A stretch of DNA of 64,000 nt. Origin: an uncultured bacterium. Its GTDB lineage: Bacteria > Acidobacteriota > Thermoanaerobaculia > Thermoanaerobaculales > Thermoanaerobaculaceae. Positions 28,358-36,641 of the stretch are shown piece by piece. The stretch covers positions 1 to 64,000 of the forward strand of contig CALEVZ010000025.1 of NCBI GenBank assembly GCA_937924755.1, in the 5' to 3' direction. A model generated the notes under the pieces. The model worked only from the letters and a program-made list of their open reading frames with translations. It did no database searches and was not told the DNA's origin. Numbering within the stretch: position 1 is the first letter of the stretch; the number at the start of each line of letters is the position of its first letter. The position numbers and the translations under genes are program-made.

Positions 28358-29254
28358 ATGGCTCCGACGGAACGTTATCTGCGGCTGACCGCCCTGGCTC
28401 AACGCGCCTTCTCCCGTGGACGGCTCGAGCGCTCGCTGCGCCTGTTCGAGGCGGCCGAGGCGGAGGCGAGGCGAGGCGGCGACCGGGAGCTGGTCGACCG
28501 GGCCTTCTGCAACCGCTGCGTCGTCCTCGCCGAGCTGGACCGACTGGATTCGGTCTCGGTCGAACTCAAGCACATCCTCATGCGCAGCCGCGATCCCTTC
28601 ACCGCCTGGATGGCTGCCTACTACACTTCCCAGGCGTACGAAGCGGAGGGCGTCCTTTCGCGCGCGCTGGCCTACGCCCGCCGCGCTTCCGAGCTGGCCG
28701 AGATCTGCGGACAGCCCCGCAGCCTCGCCGCTTCGGGCAACCAGCAGGGCGTGCTGGCGCTCAAGGAGTCAAAGTTCGCCGAGGCGGCGCAGTGCTTCGA
28801 AATGGTCCTCCGGCTCGAGGCCGAGCACTCGGAGGATGTTATTGGCAGCGCCATTACCCGCGATAACCTGGGGTATTGCCTGATGTGCACCGGGCGGGTC
28901 AGCGAGGGCATGGCGCTGTGTTGCGAGGCCGCCGCGGCGATCGAGAGCGTCGGCGCCCGCCAGTATCTTCCCGAAATCTATCAGGACATCTGCTACGGTG
29001 CATTGCAGCTGCAGCGGTACGCCGAGGGGCGTATGTGGGGTGAGAAGGCCCTGGCTCTGGCGCGCGAGTACAATCACCAGGGAGTGGAACGGAACACCCT
29101 CATGCTGCTCGCCGACGCTGCCATGGACGAGGGGGACGAGGAGGCCGGGGAGAAATACCTCGACCTGCTCGCCAGCCATTACCCCGACCTCAAGGGCATG
29201 AAGAGCTTTTTCGCCGCCTTCAATGTCCGCGAGGTCATCAACCTGAAGGCGTGA
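28358..29254 (+). CDS. TPR-repeat protein, in frame with and directly after the XRE gene
   Basis: Tandem helical repeats (RSLRLFEAAEAEARRGGDRELVDRAFCNRCVVL, ASGNQQGVLALKESKFAEAAQCFEMVLRLE); TAG then ATG junction. Confidence 0.88.
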   Translation: MAPTERYLRLTALAQRAFSRGRLERSLRLFEAAEAEARRGGDRELVDRAFCNRCVVLAELDRLDSVSVELKHILMRSRDPFTAWMAAYYTSQAYEAEGVLSRALAYARRASELAEICGQPRSLAASGNQQGVLALKESKFAEAAQCFEMVLRLEAEHSEDVIGSAITRDNLGYCLMCTGRVSEGMALCCEAAAAIESVGARQYLPEIYQDICYGALQLQRYAEGRMWGEKALALAREYNHQGVERNTLMLLADAAMDEGDEEAGEKYLDLLASHYPDLKGMKSFFAAFNVREVINLKA

Positions 29255-30282
29255 GGCCAGCGATGCGAAGACTGCTGTCAGTGGTCGCGCTTGGGGTCGC
29301 GGTTGCCGGCACTGGCTGGGCGGCGACGCCCTTTTACCTGGACCGCAGCGGCGTGCTCTGGAAAGCCACCGCCGAACCCACGGGCCTGGTCCTCAGCGCC
29401 GAGCGCGGCGGCGTCAACCTCCTCACCAGCACGGTTCCTTTCATCGTGGGCATTCCCGGGTCCAACGACACCGAGATCCAGGTGGCGGCCGACGAGGTGA
29501 CCGGCAAGGTCGCCGTGGTCTGGCAGCGCAACTGGGGCGAGGGGCTTTCGGAAATTCTCGCCGCGGTGTGGCACGGTGGGGAGTGGGAGCAGCTGGTGCG
29601 GCTGTCGGGCGACTTCTGGACCAATCCCCGCTTCCCGACCATCCGCCTTTCCCAGGTGACGACGGTCGTTGCCGACCCGGAGGATCCCGAAGCCACCGTC
29701 ACCATTCGCGACAGCTTCCTGCACGTCATGTGGTGGGAAGGGCTCGGCGAGGCGCAGGACGCCTCCTACGCCCTGCTGCGCCTCACCGCCGAGCCGGCCG
29801 AAGACGATCGCCTGCGCACGCGCAACCTCGGCGAATTTGCCGCCTCCAGGATTCCCTGCGAGATCGATCCCCCTGCCAGCGTCGTCGAACACCCACTGTT
29901 CGCCTCCCAGCCGACCCACGATCGCGCCCTGCTGTTCTTTGCCACCCCCCGGGTTTGCCTGTTCCATCTTGTGGAGGTGGGATTCGAGCTGGAGCCTCCT
30001 CCCAACGGCGAGGGCGGCTTGGTGGGCACGGTGCAGCGCCGCCGACATCGGCCGGTTTTCGGGGTTCGTACCGTCTTCCCCACCCCTGGGGCCATCTCCC
30101 TGGCTGGGGCGCGGGTGGTTCTGGGCCCCAACCTCTCCCCGGTTGCCTACCGCGTGGTCGGGAGCGAGCTGGAGTACATCGTGGCGCGGCCCCAGGGATG
30201 GAGCGAGAAGAGGACACTCCAGCTCGCCCATGGACTGACCATCGACCAGGCGATTCCCCTGGTGGAGAACCTGGCCCGCTAG
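29251..30282 (+). CDS. Secreted hypothetical protein, possibly beta-propeller-like
   Basis: Signal peptide MRRLLSVVALGVAVAGTGWA; GTGA start/stop overlap with TPR gene; start may be ATG 29263. Confidence 0.75.
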   Translation: MRPAMRRLLSVVALGVAVAGTGWAATPFYLDRSGVLWKATAEPTGLVLSAERGGVNLLTSTVPFIVGIPGSNDTEIQVAADEVTGKVAVVWQRNWGEGLSEILAAVWHGGEWEQLVRLSGDFWTNPRFPTIRLSQVTTVVADPEDPEATVTIRDSFLHVMWWEGLGEAQDASYALLRLTAEPAEDDRLRTRNLGEFAASRIPCEIDPPASVVEHPLFASQPTHDRALLFFATPRVCLFHLVEVGFELEPPPNGEGGLVGTVQRRRHRPVFGVRTVFPTPGAISLAGARVVLGPNLSPVAYRVVGSELEYIVARPQGWSEKRTLQLAHGLTIDQAIPLVENLAR

Positions 30283-30309
30283 TGCGCGGCCTTCAATCCT
30301 CACCTTTCA

Positions 30310-31299
30310 TCAACTACGAGACTCGAGCGAGCGCGGCAAGCCGCTGCGGGGATCTTGGCTGTACAGCTCGGCCACCCGGCGAGCGACCTCCCTGCCGGCC
30401 GGTGAGACCACCTTGGGCACCACCACCTTTACCGTGTAGTAGTGGTCGCCGTTGACCCCGGTGCGGACGTTGCGAATGCCCTTGCCTCGCAAGCGAAAAC
30501 GTTGCCCCGATTGAGTTCCCGGAGGGATGCGGGCACGCACCGGCCCGTGTACCGTACCGATCTCGATCTCGCTGCCCAAGTACGCCTCGCTGAAGGTCAC
30601 TGGCACCTCGGTGTAGATGTCATCGCCCTTGCGATCGAAATAGGGGTCGGGCCTCACCCGCACGGTCACCGACACTTCTCGACCAGCTCCGTCCTTCACC
30701 CGCACCCGGTCGCCGTCCCCCACCCCCTGGGGCAGGCGCACCCGCAGTCGATCGGTGCGAATGAGTATCCCGGTGCCGCGGCAGCGCGGACACGCCTCGC
30801 CGTTACGCACCCCACCCCCGGCGCACTCCTCGCACTCCACCTCGGTGCGCACCGGCACCACGACCGTCGCACCCGCCACGGCCTGCGCCAGGTCGAGCTC
30901 CGCCACCGCCTCGGCCGGTGGCCGACTGCGGCGGCGCGAGGCGGTGGAAAAGCCGCGGAAAACATCGCCGAACAACTCGCCCATGTCGGGGAATCCGGCG
31001 AAGGACCCACCATCGAAGTGGAAGCGGACGCCCCGCGAAGATCTCTGGCGACGCACCCGCTCTTGGTGGGCGGCCAGCTCCGCCTCGTCCACGGTGCCGA
31101 ACTGGTCGTACTGTGCCCGCTTGGTCGGGTCTGAGAGAACCGCATAGGCCTCCTGGATCTCCTTGAAACGCTTCTCCGCCGCCGGGTTGCCGGGGTTGAC
31201 ATCGGGATGGAAACGGCGCGCCAGCTTGCGGTACGCCTTCTTGATCTCCTCCGGGGAGGCGTTCTTGCTGACCCCCAGCGCTGCGTACAAGTCCTTCAT
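30310..31299 (-). CDS. dnaJ: DnaJ-family chaperone
   Basis: J-domain [37 protein letters not shown]; reduced zinc region CEECAGGG...CPRCRGTG; C-terminal substrate domain. Confidence 0.9.
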   Translation of the reverse strand: MKDLYAALGVSKNASPEEIKKAYRKLARRFHPDVNPGNPAAEKRFKEIQEAYAVLSDPTKRAQYDQFGTVDEAELAAHQERVRRQRSSRGVRFHFDGGSFAGFPDMGELFGDVFRGFSTASRRRSRPPAEAVAELDLAQAVAGATVVVPVRTEVECEECAGGGVRNGEACPRCRGTGILIRTDRLRVRLPQGVGDGDRVRVKDGAGREVSVTVRVRPDPYFDRKGDDIYTEVPVTFSEAYLGSEIEIGTVHGPVRARIPPGTQSGQRFRLRGKGIRNVRTGVNGDHYYTVKVVVPKVVSPAGREVARRVAELYSQDPRSGLPRSLESRS

Positions 31300-31333
31300 G
31301 CACGACCTCACGTGGCGAAAACCGCCGAGACAA

Positions 31334-31362
31334 AATATGAGCGACTTCTAATAAACTTTCAA
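31334..31362 (-). promoter_or_regulatory. Putative sigma70-type promoter for dnaJ: TTGAAA-N17-CATATT
   Basis: -35 at 31357-31362, -10 at 31334-31339 (minus strand) in an AT-rich gap. Confidence 0.5.
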
Positions 31363-31441
31363 CCCCCTCCGCAGGGCTCTTTCAAGCGTCTCTGCTTTGC
31401 CTGCGGTCGCCTCCCCGCTGCCGGCCCGCTAGAATTACAAA

Positions 31442-33907
31442 ATGGTCCACGCGCCGGTGGTGCTCCTCGTCCCGGTCGTGCTGCTCCTGTCCCGCGGAGG
31501 GCGAGCCATGCTGGGCCTTCTCGGTGGGGTGCTGCTGGCCTGGATGAATCTCTGGTGGGTGTTGCCCCTCCTCGAGGTGCCCATCCAGCCCTCGGCGTGG
31601 TTTGTCCTCATGGATTTGCCGCGGCAGTGGTGGGTCAACTCCCTCATCTACCCGGCTGCTCTTCTGGCGCTGCTGGCGGCGCTGGGCGTCTTTTCACCGG
31701 CCGTCGGCAGTCTCGCTCACCAGGCCGCCCAGGCGGCCCGGCGCGGCGACCATTTCGCGGCCGGCGAGCTGCTCCTGCAGGCGGGGCGCCCGCGCCGTGC
31801 TCTGCGTCACTTCCTGCGCGCCCGGGCCTGGGAACGCGCTGGAGAGGTGGCCCGCAGTCTGGGGCACACCCGCCGCGCCGCTGAGATGTTCAAGCGGGCC
31901 GGCGGATCTGCCCTGGCCCAGGCCGCCCAGGCCATGAGCCGGCTGGGAGACACCCACCAGGCGAACCAGTTGTGGCTGCGCTACGGCCAGCATCTGGTGG
32001 AGTCGGGGCAACCCGAACTGGCGATTGACGCTTTTCTCAAGGGCAATGACCCGCGGCGCGCCGCTCGCGCGGTGGAACTGGCGCTGCGCGCCCAGAGGCT
32101 CTCCCCGCCGCTGGCCGATACGGCGCTCCGGGCGGCCAGGCTCGCCCATTCGCCGGATCTGGGGGCCCAGGTGGCCCTGGCCTGCGGGCGCCTGCGCGAG
32201 GCGGGGGACCTCTTCCTGGCTGCCGGCCAACCGGAATCGGCGGCGCGGGCGTTCGAGCGCGCCGGCGAGCCGCTCCGGGCCGCCGACGCCTTGCGCCAGG
32301 CGGGTCAAGGCAAGCAGGCGGCGAGGATGCGAGGTCGTTACCTGGAGTCCACCGGCCAGTTCGAGGCCGCCGTTTTGGAGTACGAACAGGCAGATCTCCA
32401 CGCCGAGGCAGCCGTTGCGCTGGTCCACCTCGGCCGCTGGCAGGAGGCCATCGAGCGCTTTCGCGCCGCCGGTATGGTGGCCGACGCCGCCCAGGTGGCG
32501 CGTACCAGCGGCGATGTGCGCCTGGCCGCCGAGCTCTACCAGGAGATCGAAGAGTGGGAGCTGGCGGGCGAGTGCTGGCTGGCCGCCCGCGAGTACGGTG
32601 CGGCGGCGCAGGCCTTCGAACGCTGCGGGGACTACGAGCGAGCGATGGAGATGCTGGCGCGGGGCGGGCTCACCGAGCACCGCGCCCACCTGATGGCGCG
32701 CCTCGGCCGGGTGGAAGAGGCGCTCGCCACCCTGGTCCATGCAGGCCATCTGGAGGCTGCCCATGAGATGCTACGCCGCTTTGGCGGCTCCTTCCCGCAC
32801 CTGGCGGAGGAACTGGCGCGCATCAGCGACTGGCTGCAGAGCGCCGGCGAAACCACCAGTGCCATTGCCGTCCTGCAGCGGGCCACCGCCGGAGCGCCGG
32901 TGACCAGGGAGCTGCTGCCCGTGCTGTATCGCCAGGGGGTGCTGCTGGAGCGGCGCGGCGACCTCCGCAACGCCGAGATCGTCTTCCAGCGCGTGGCCGA
33001 TTTCGACTACGCCTACCGCGATGCCGCCGAGCGCGCGCAGCGCCTGTCGGCACGTCGCACCTCCAAGGCCGCGGACGACGTCCATCCCCCCTCGCCGGAG
33101 GCCAGCGACGCCGCCAGCCGCTACATCCTCGAGGAGGAGCTGGGCCGGGGGGGGATGGGCGTGGTGTACCGCGCCACCGACCTGCGACTGCGACGCACCG
33201 TCGCCATCAAGATCTTAAACCCCCTCCAGCACACCGAGGAGGCCATGGCGCGCTTCGAGCGCGAAGCGCGCGCCGCTGCCGTTCTATCCCATCCGGGGAT
33301 CGTGCACATCTACGACTTCTCGAAAGGCTTCGGTTCGACCTTCATCTCGATGGAGTTCGTCGAGGGGCACACCTTAAACCACCTGCTGCGCACCGACCCC
33401 GATCTGGTGCGCGAGCAGCTCCTGCCGTTCATGCTGCAAATCGCTGACGCTGTCGGCTATGCCCATGCCCGCGGTGTGATCCACCGGGATCTCAAACCGG
33501 CCAACATGGTGGTCTCCCAGCAGCGGGTGGTGAAGATCCTCGACTTCGGCATCGCCCGTCGGCTCGACGACGTCGAGCCTGACCTTTCCGGCGCCACCGG
33601 CACGCCCTACTACATGGCCCCCGAGCAAATCCTCGGCGAGCCGCCGGACCAGCGCAGCGACATCTACTCCCTGGGGGTGACCTTCTTCCAGATGGCGACT
33701 GCCGTGCTCCCCTTTACCACCGGCAACATCCTGCGCGCCCACATCGAGCAGGAGCCGCCCGACCCGGCCGCCTTGAACCCCGCCCTGCCGCCCGCCCTTG
33801 CGGCTCTCATCCGGCGCTGCATGGCCAAGGACCCGGCCGCCCGGCCTGCCGATGGGACGGCCCTGTACGCCGCCCTGGCGGCGGCGGCGCGGATCGACGC
33901 GCCATGA
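31442..33907 (+). CDS. Membrane protein with TPR-rich N-terminus and C-terminal Ser/Thr kinase domain
   Basis: N-terminal TMs; long TPR region; kinase: YILEEELGRGGMGVVYRATDLRLRRTVAIKIL, HRDLKPANMVV, DFGIARR, GTPYYMAPEQIL. Confidence 0.92.
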   Translation: MVHAPVVLLVPVVLLLSRGGRAMLGLLGGVLLAWMNLWWVLPLLEVPIQPSAWFVLMDLPRQWWVNSLIYPAALLALLAALGVFSPAVGSLAHQAAQAARRGDHFAAGELLLQAGRPRRALRHFLRARAWERAGEVARSLGHTRRAAEMFKRAGGSALAQAAQAMSRLGDTHQANQLWLRYGQHLVESGQPELAIDAFLKGNDPRRAARAVELALRAQRLSPPLADTALRAARLAHSPDLGAQVALACGRLREAGDLFLAAGQPESAARAFERAGEPLRAADALRQAGQGKQAARMRGRYLESTGQFEAAVLEYEQADLHAEAAVALVHLGRWQEAIERFRAAGMVADAAQVARTSGDVRLAAELYQEIEEWELAGECWLAAREYGAAAQAFERCGDYERAMEMLARGGLTEHRAHLMARLGRVEEALATLVHAGHLEAAHEMLRRFGGSFPHLAEELARISDWLQSAGETTSAIAVLQRATAGAPVTRELLPVLYRQGVLLERRGDLRNAEIVFQRVADFDYAYRDAAERAQRLSARRTSKAADDVHPPSPEASDAASRYILEEELGRGGMGVVYRATDLRLRRTVAIKILNPLQHTEEAMARFEREARAAAVLSHPGIVHIYDFSKGFGSTFISMEFVEGHTLNHLLRTDPDLVREQLLPFMLQIADAVGYAHARGVIHRDLKPANMVVSQQRVVKILDFGIARRLDDVEPDLSGATGTPYYMAPEQILGEPPDQRSDIYSLGVTFFQMATAVLPFTTGNILRAHIEQEPPDPAALNPALPPALAALIRRCMAKDPAARPADGTALYAALAAAARIDAP

Positions 33908-34488
33908 AACTGGCGTTGATCGGCACCCACGGGGTGGGCAAGACCACCCTGTGCTTCGAGCTCGCGGCTCGGCTGAAACGTCGCGACGTGGATGTGGAGC
34001 TGGTGCGCGAGGTGGCCAGGCGCTGCCCCCTCCCCATCAACCGGGACACCAGCCGGGACGCCCAGGCGTGGATCCTGCACACCCAGATGGCGTGGGAGCT
34101 GGAGGCGCAGGCGACCCACGCGGTGGTGCTGTGCGATCGCTCCGTGCTCGACAACTTTTGCTACCTGCTGTACGCGGCAGGGCCGCAGCCGGCCTGGGAG
34201 CCCCTGCTGGCCGCCTGGTTGGCCACCTACGACGTGCTGGTCAAGGTGCCCCTGTGGACCACTCCACGCTGGGACGGCGTGCGCGACACCGACGTCCTGT
34301 TTCAAAAGGCCATCGACGACCTGCTGGACGAGCAGCTCCGGCGGCGGGGGCTAGCGCATGTGGCCCTCGACCCGGCCCGGCGGGACTGCTGGGGGGAGCA
34401 GGTCCTCGCCCTCCTGGAGCCGCGCCTTAGTCCCATGCCCCTCCTGTTTCCCGACCCCGAGCCGGAGGCCGGGCCGGGTCGGGGGTGA
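33904..34488 (+). CDS. P-loop ATPase/kinase (NadR-like AAA family)
   Basis: Walker A LIGTHGVGKTTLCFEL; VVLCDRSVLDNFCYLLYA; ATGA overlap with kinase gene. Confidence 0.8.
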   Translation: MKLALIGTHGVGKTTLCFELAARLKRRDVDVELVREVARRCPLPINRDTSRDAQAWILHTQMAWELEAQATHAVVLCDRSVLDNFCYLLYAAGPQPAWEPLLAAWLATYDVLVKVPLWTTPRWDGVRDTDVLFQKAIDDLLDEQLRRRGLAHVALDPARRDCWGEQVLALLEPRLSPMPLLFPDPEPEAGPGRG

Positions 34489-34490
34489 AC

Positions 34491-35546
34491 CTACCCGGGC
34501 TGCGCCGCACCACAGGACGGGCAGAATCGCGCCCCGGCCGGCAGCGGCTGCCCGCACGCCGAACAGGAGGCGGCAGCCACCGGCGCTCCACACGTCGGGC
34601 AGAAGCGGGCTTTCGCCGGCAAAGCGCCGCCGCAGGCGGAACAGAACCCCGCCCCGGCCACCCCACCACCGGCCCCCGCCGGCGCCGAGCCGCCGCGCAT
34701 TGTCTGCGCCACCGCCGAGGCCATCTGTGCGCCGAAACCTGCTCCCAGACCGACTCCCAGGCCGGCGGCGGCGCCACTTCCCCCCTCGCCGGCGCTGGCC
34801 GCATCCCCCAGCGCCACCGCCGCCTTGAAACGGGTGTAGGCTTCCAGATTACCCACCGCGCCCATGCCCGCCCGCTCGTCCAGGCGCGCCAGCACCTCCT
34901 CGGGAGGTGTAATGGAGGTAATGTAGAAATCCGAGAGATCGGCGCCGTACTTGCCGAAGTCCTCCACCAGCCGCGACCGCACGAGCCCGCCCAGCTCGTC
35001 GTACAAGGCGGGTAAATCCAAAATGGAGGAGAGGTTTTCGCCCAGCACATCGTTGAGCCGGCTGATGATGACGTCGCGGTAGAAGTCCTCCAGGCGCTGC
35101 GTGTCGAACTGGCCCAGGGAGCCCACCACAGCGTTGACAAAGGTGCGGGAGTCGCTGATCCGGTACGCGTACGAGCCGAAGGCGCGCAGTCGCACCACGC
35201 CCAGCTCGCGGTCACGAAACACCACCGGCTCCCGCGTCCCCCACTTCTGATCCAGGAAAGTGCGTTTGGAGACAAACACCACCTGCACGCGGAAGGGGGA
35301 GGTGAACCCGAAGGGCAAGGAGAGCGCCTTGGTCAGCAAAGGGATGTTCTGGGTAGTGAGGGTATGACGGCCGGGGGGAAAGACGTCCAGCCCTCGCCCG
35401 TCCCGGTAAAACACCGCCTCCTGCGCCTGATGGACGATCAGCTGGGCGCCCAGCTTGACCTCGGCCGACCCCACCGGCGGCAGTCGATAGGCGATCTCCC
35501 GTCCGCTCTGGTCGTAGTGCTCCAGAACTTCCAGGAACTGGCTCAT
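34491..35546 (-). CDS. SPFH-domain / double zinc-ribbon protein (YdjI-like)
   Basis: SPFH-like core (QEAVFYRDGRGLDVFPPGRHTLTTQNIPLLTK ... RAFGSYAYRISD); C-terminal CSACGGALPAKARFCPTCG and CSACGQPLPAGARFCPSCG. Confidence 0.87.
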   Translation of the reverse strand: MSQFLEVLEHYDQSGREIAYRLPPVGSAEVKLGAQLIVHQAQEAVFYRDGRGLDVFPPGRHTLTTQNIPLLTKALSLPFGFTSPFRVQVVFVSKRTFLDQKWGTREPVVFRDRELGVVRLRAFGSYAYRISDSRTFVNAVVGSLGQFDTQRLEDFYRDVIISRLNDVLGENLSSILDLPALYDELGGLVRSRLVEDFGKYGADLSDFYITSITPPEEVLARLDERAGMGAVGNLEAYTRFKAAVALGDAASAGEGGSGAAAGLGVGLGAGFGAQMASAVAQTMRGGSAPAGAGGGVAGAGFCSACGGALPAKARFCPTCGAPVAAASCSACGQPLPAGARFCPSCGAAQPG

Positions 35547-36052
35547 GCGCTCCTCCCGGCATTCAGCACGTCGCGAACCACCCCTAGCCGCGCCTCGATC
35601 GCCTGTCGCAACCGCTCCGCCAGGCGCTCGGCCTCCCCCTCCCACCCCTCCTTCCGACCTTCCATCACCGCCACCAGCTCCTCGGCGGTTTCGGCAAGGT
35701 CCAGATCCACGGCGTAGAGTTGCTCCAGCTGTTCCTCCTTCACCTTGAAGGCGTCGAAGAGTCCGGCGTAGCCGGCCCCCGCCGCGCGCAGCCGCTGCGC
35801 CAGGCTATCGAGGCGCATCGCCAGGGCGTTGAGCTGCGTCACCTTGGTGCTCTCCCGCAAGGTCAAGGCAGCGACCCGGGTGGCCACCTGCCGCCGCGCC
35901 ACATCGAGGCGATCCGCCACGTGGCGACGGAGAAGCTCGTCCACCTCCCGGCGCAACTCGCGGTCCAGGTACCCGGACAACCCCGGAATGCGAGATCCCA
36001 GCCGCTCCAGCAGGGAACGCGCCCGTCGTGCTCGATCCACCGCCCCGCTCAT
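35543..36052 (-). CDS. Helical/coiled-coil hypothetical protein, operonic with SPFH gene
   Basis: Charged amphipathic helices throughout; TGATG overlap with next gene. Confidence 0.75.
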   Translation of the reverse strand: MSGAVDRARRARSLLERLGSRIPGLSGYLDRELRREVDELLRRHVADRLDVARRQVATRVAALTLRESTKVTQLNALAMRLDSLAQRLRAAGAGYAGLFDAFKVKEEQLEQLYAVDLDLAETAEELVAVMEGRKEGWEGEAERLAERLRQAIEARLGVVRDVLNAGRSA

Positions 36053-36137
36053 CGCCCACCTCCAGCCGTGCCTCAGATGCTACCTCTTACGAGCCGGGGA
36101 CGAAAGAGTTTCCCTCTCCTCTGCCATACTGTCGGCC

Positions 36138-36632
36138 GTGCTGCTGCTGCTCGGTCTGGGCGGGAACCTCCCCAAAACACCCGAGGCGTTCGTAGGGGTG
36201 ATCCATCACCTTGAGCACCACGCCCACCTGCGGGCCCTGTCCCGGGTGTGGTGCACCCCGGCGGTGGGCCCCCCGCAGCCCGAGTACCTCAACGCCGCGG
36301 CCGTGTTGGAGGTGAAGACCCACCCTCTGGTGCTCCTGCGGCTGTGTCAGCGGCTCGAAGCCCTGGCGGGACGGGATCGCAGCAGAGAGCAGCGCTGGGG
36401 GCCGCGGGTGTTGGACTTGGATCTCCTCCTGGCACCGGGAGTGGTTCTCCAGCACCCCGAACTGGCGTTGCCCCACCCGCGCCTGCACCAGCGCGCCTTT
36501 GCCCTCGCCCCGGCGTGCGAGGTGGCGGCCGGATGGCAGCACCCCCGTCTGTTCCTCACCCTGGCGGAGCTGCTCCGTACGGTGGACGCTGGCGGATGCT
36601 CACCGGTCCAGCTCCCGGGCTGGCCGGGCTAG
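36138..36632 (+). CDS. folK: 2-amino-4-hydroxy-6-hydroxymethyldihydropteridine pyrophosphokinase
   Basis: LGLGGNLPKTPEAF, RWGPRVLDLDLLLAPGVVLQHPELALPHPRLHQRAFALAP; GTG start. Confidence 0.92.
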   Translation: MLLLLGLGGNLPKTPEAFVGVIHHLEHHAHLRALSRVWCTPAVGPPQPEYLNAAAVLEVKTHPLVLLRLCQRLEALAGRDRSREQRWGPRVLDLDLLLAPGVVLQHPELALPHPRLHQRAFALAPACEVAAGWQHPRLFLTLAELLRTVDAGGCSPVQLPGWPG

Positions 36633-36641
36633 GGCCCCCAG

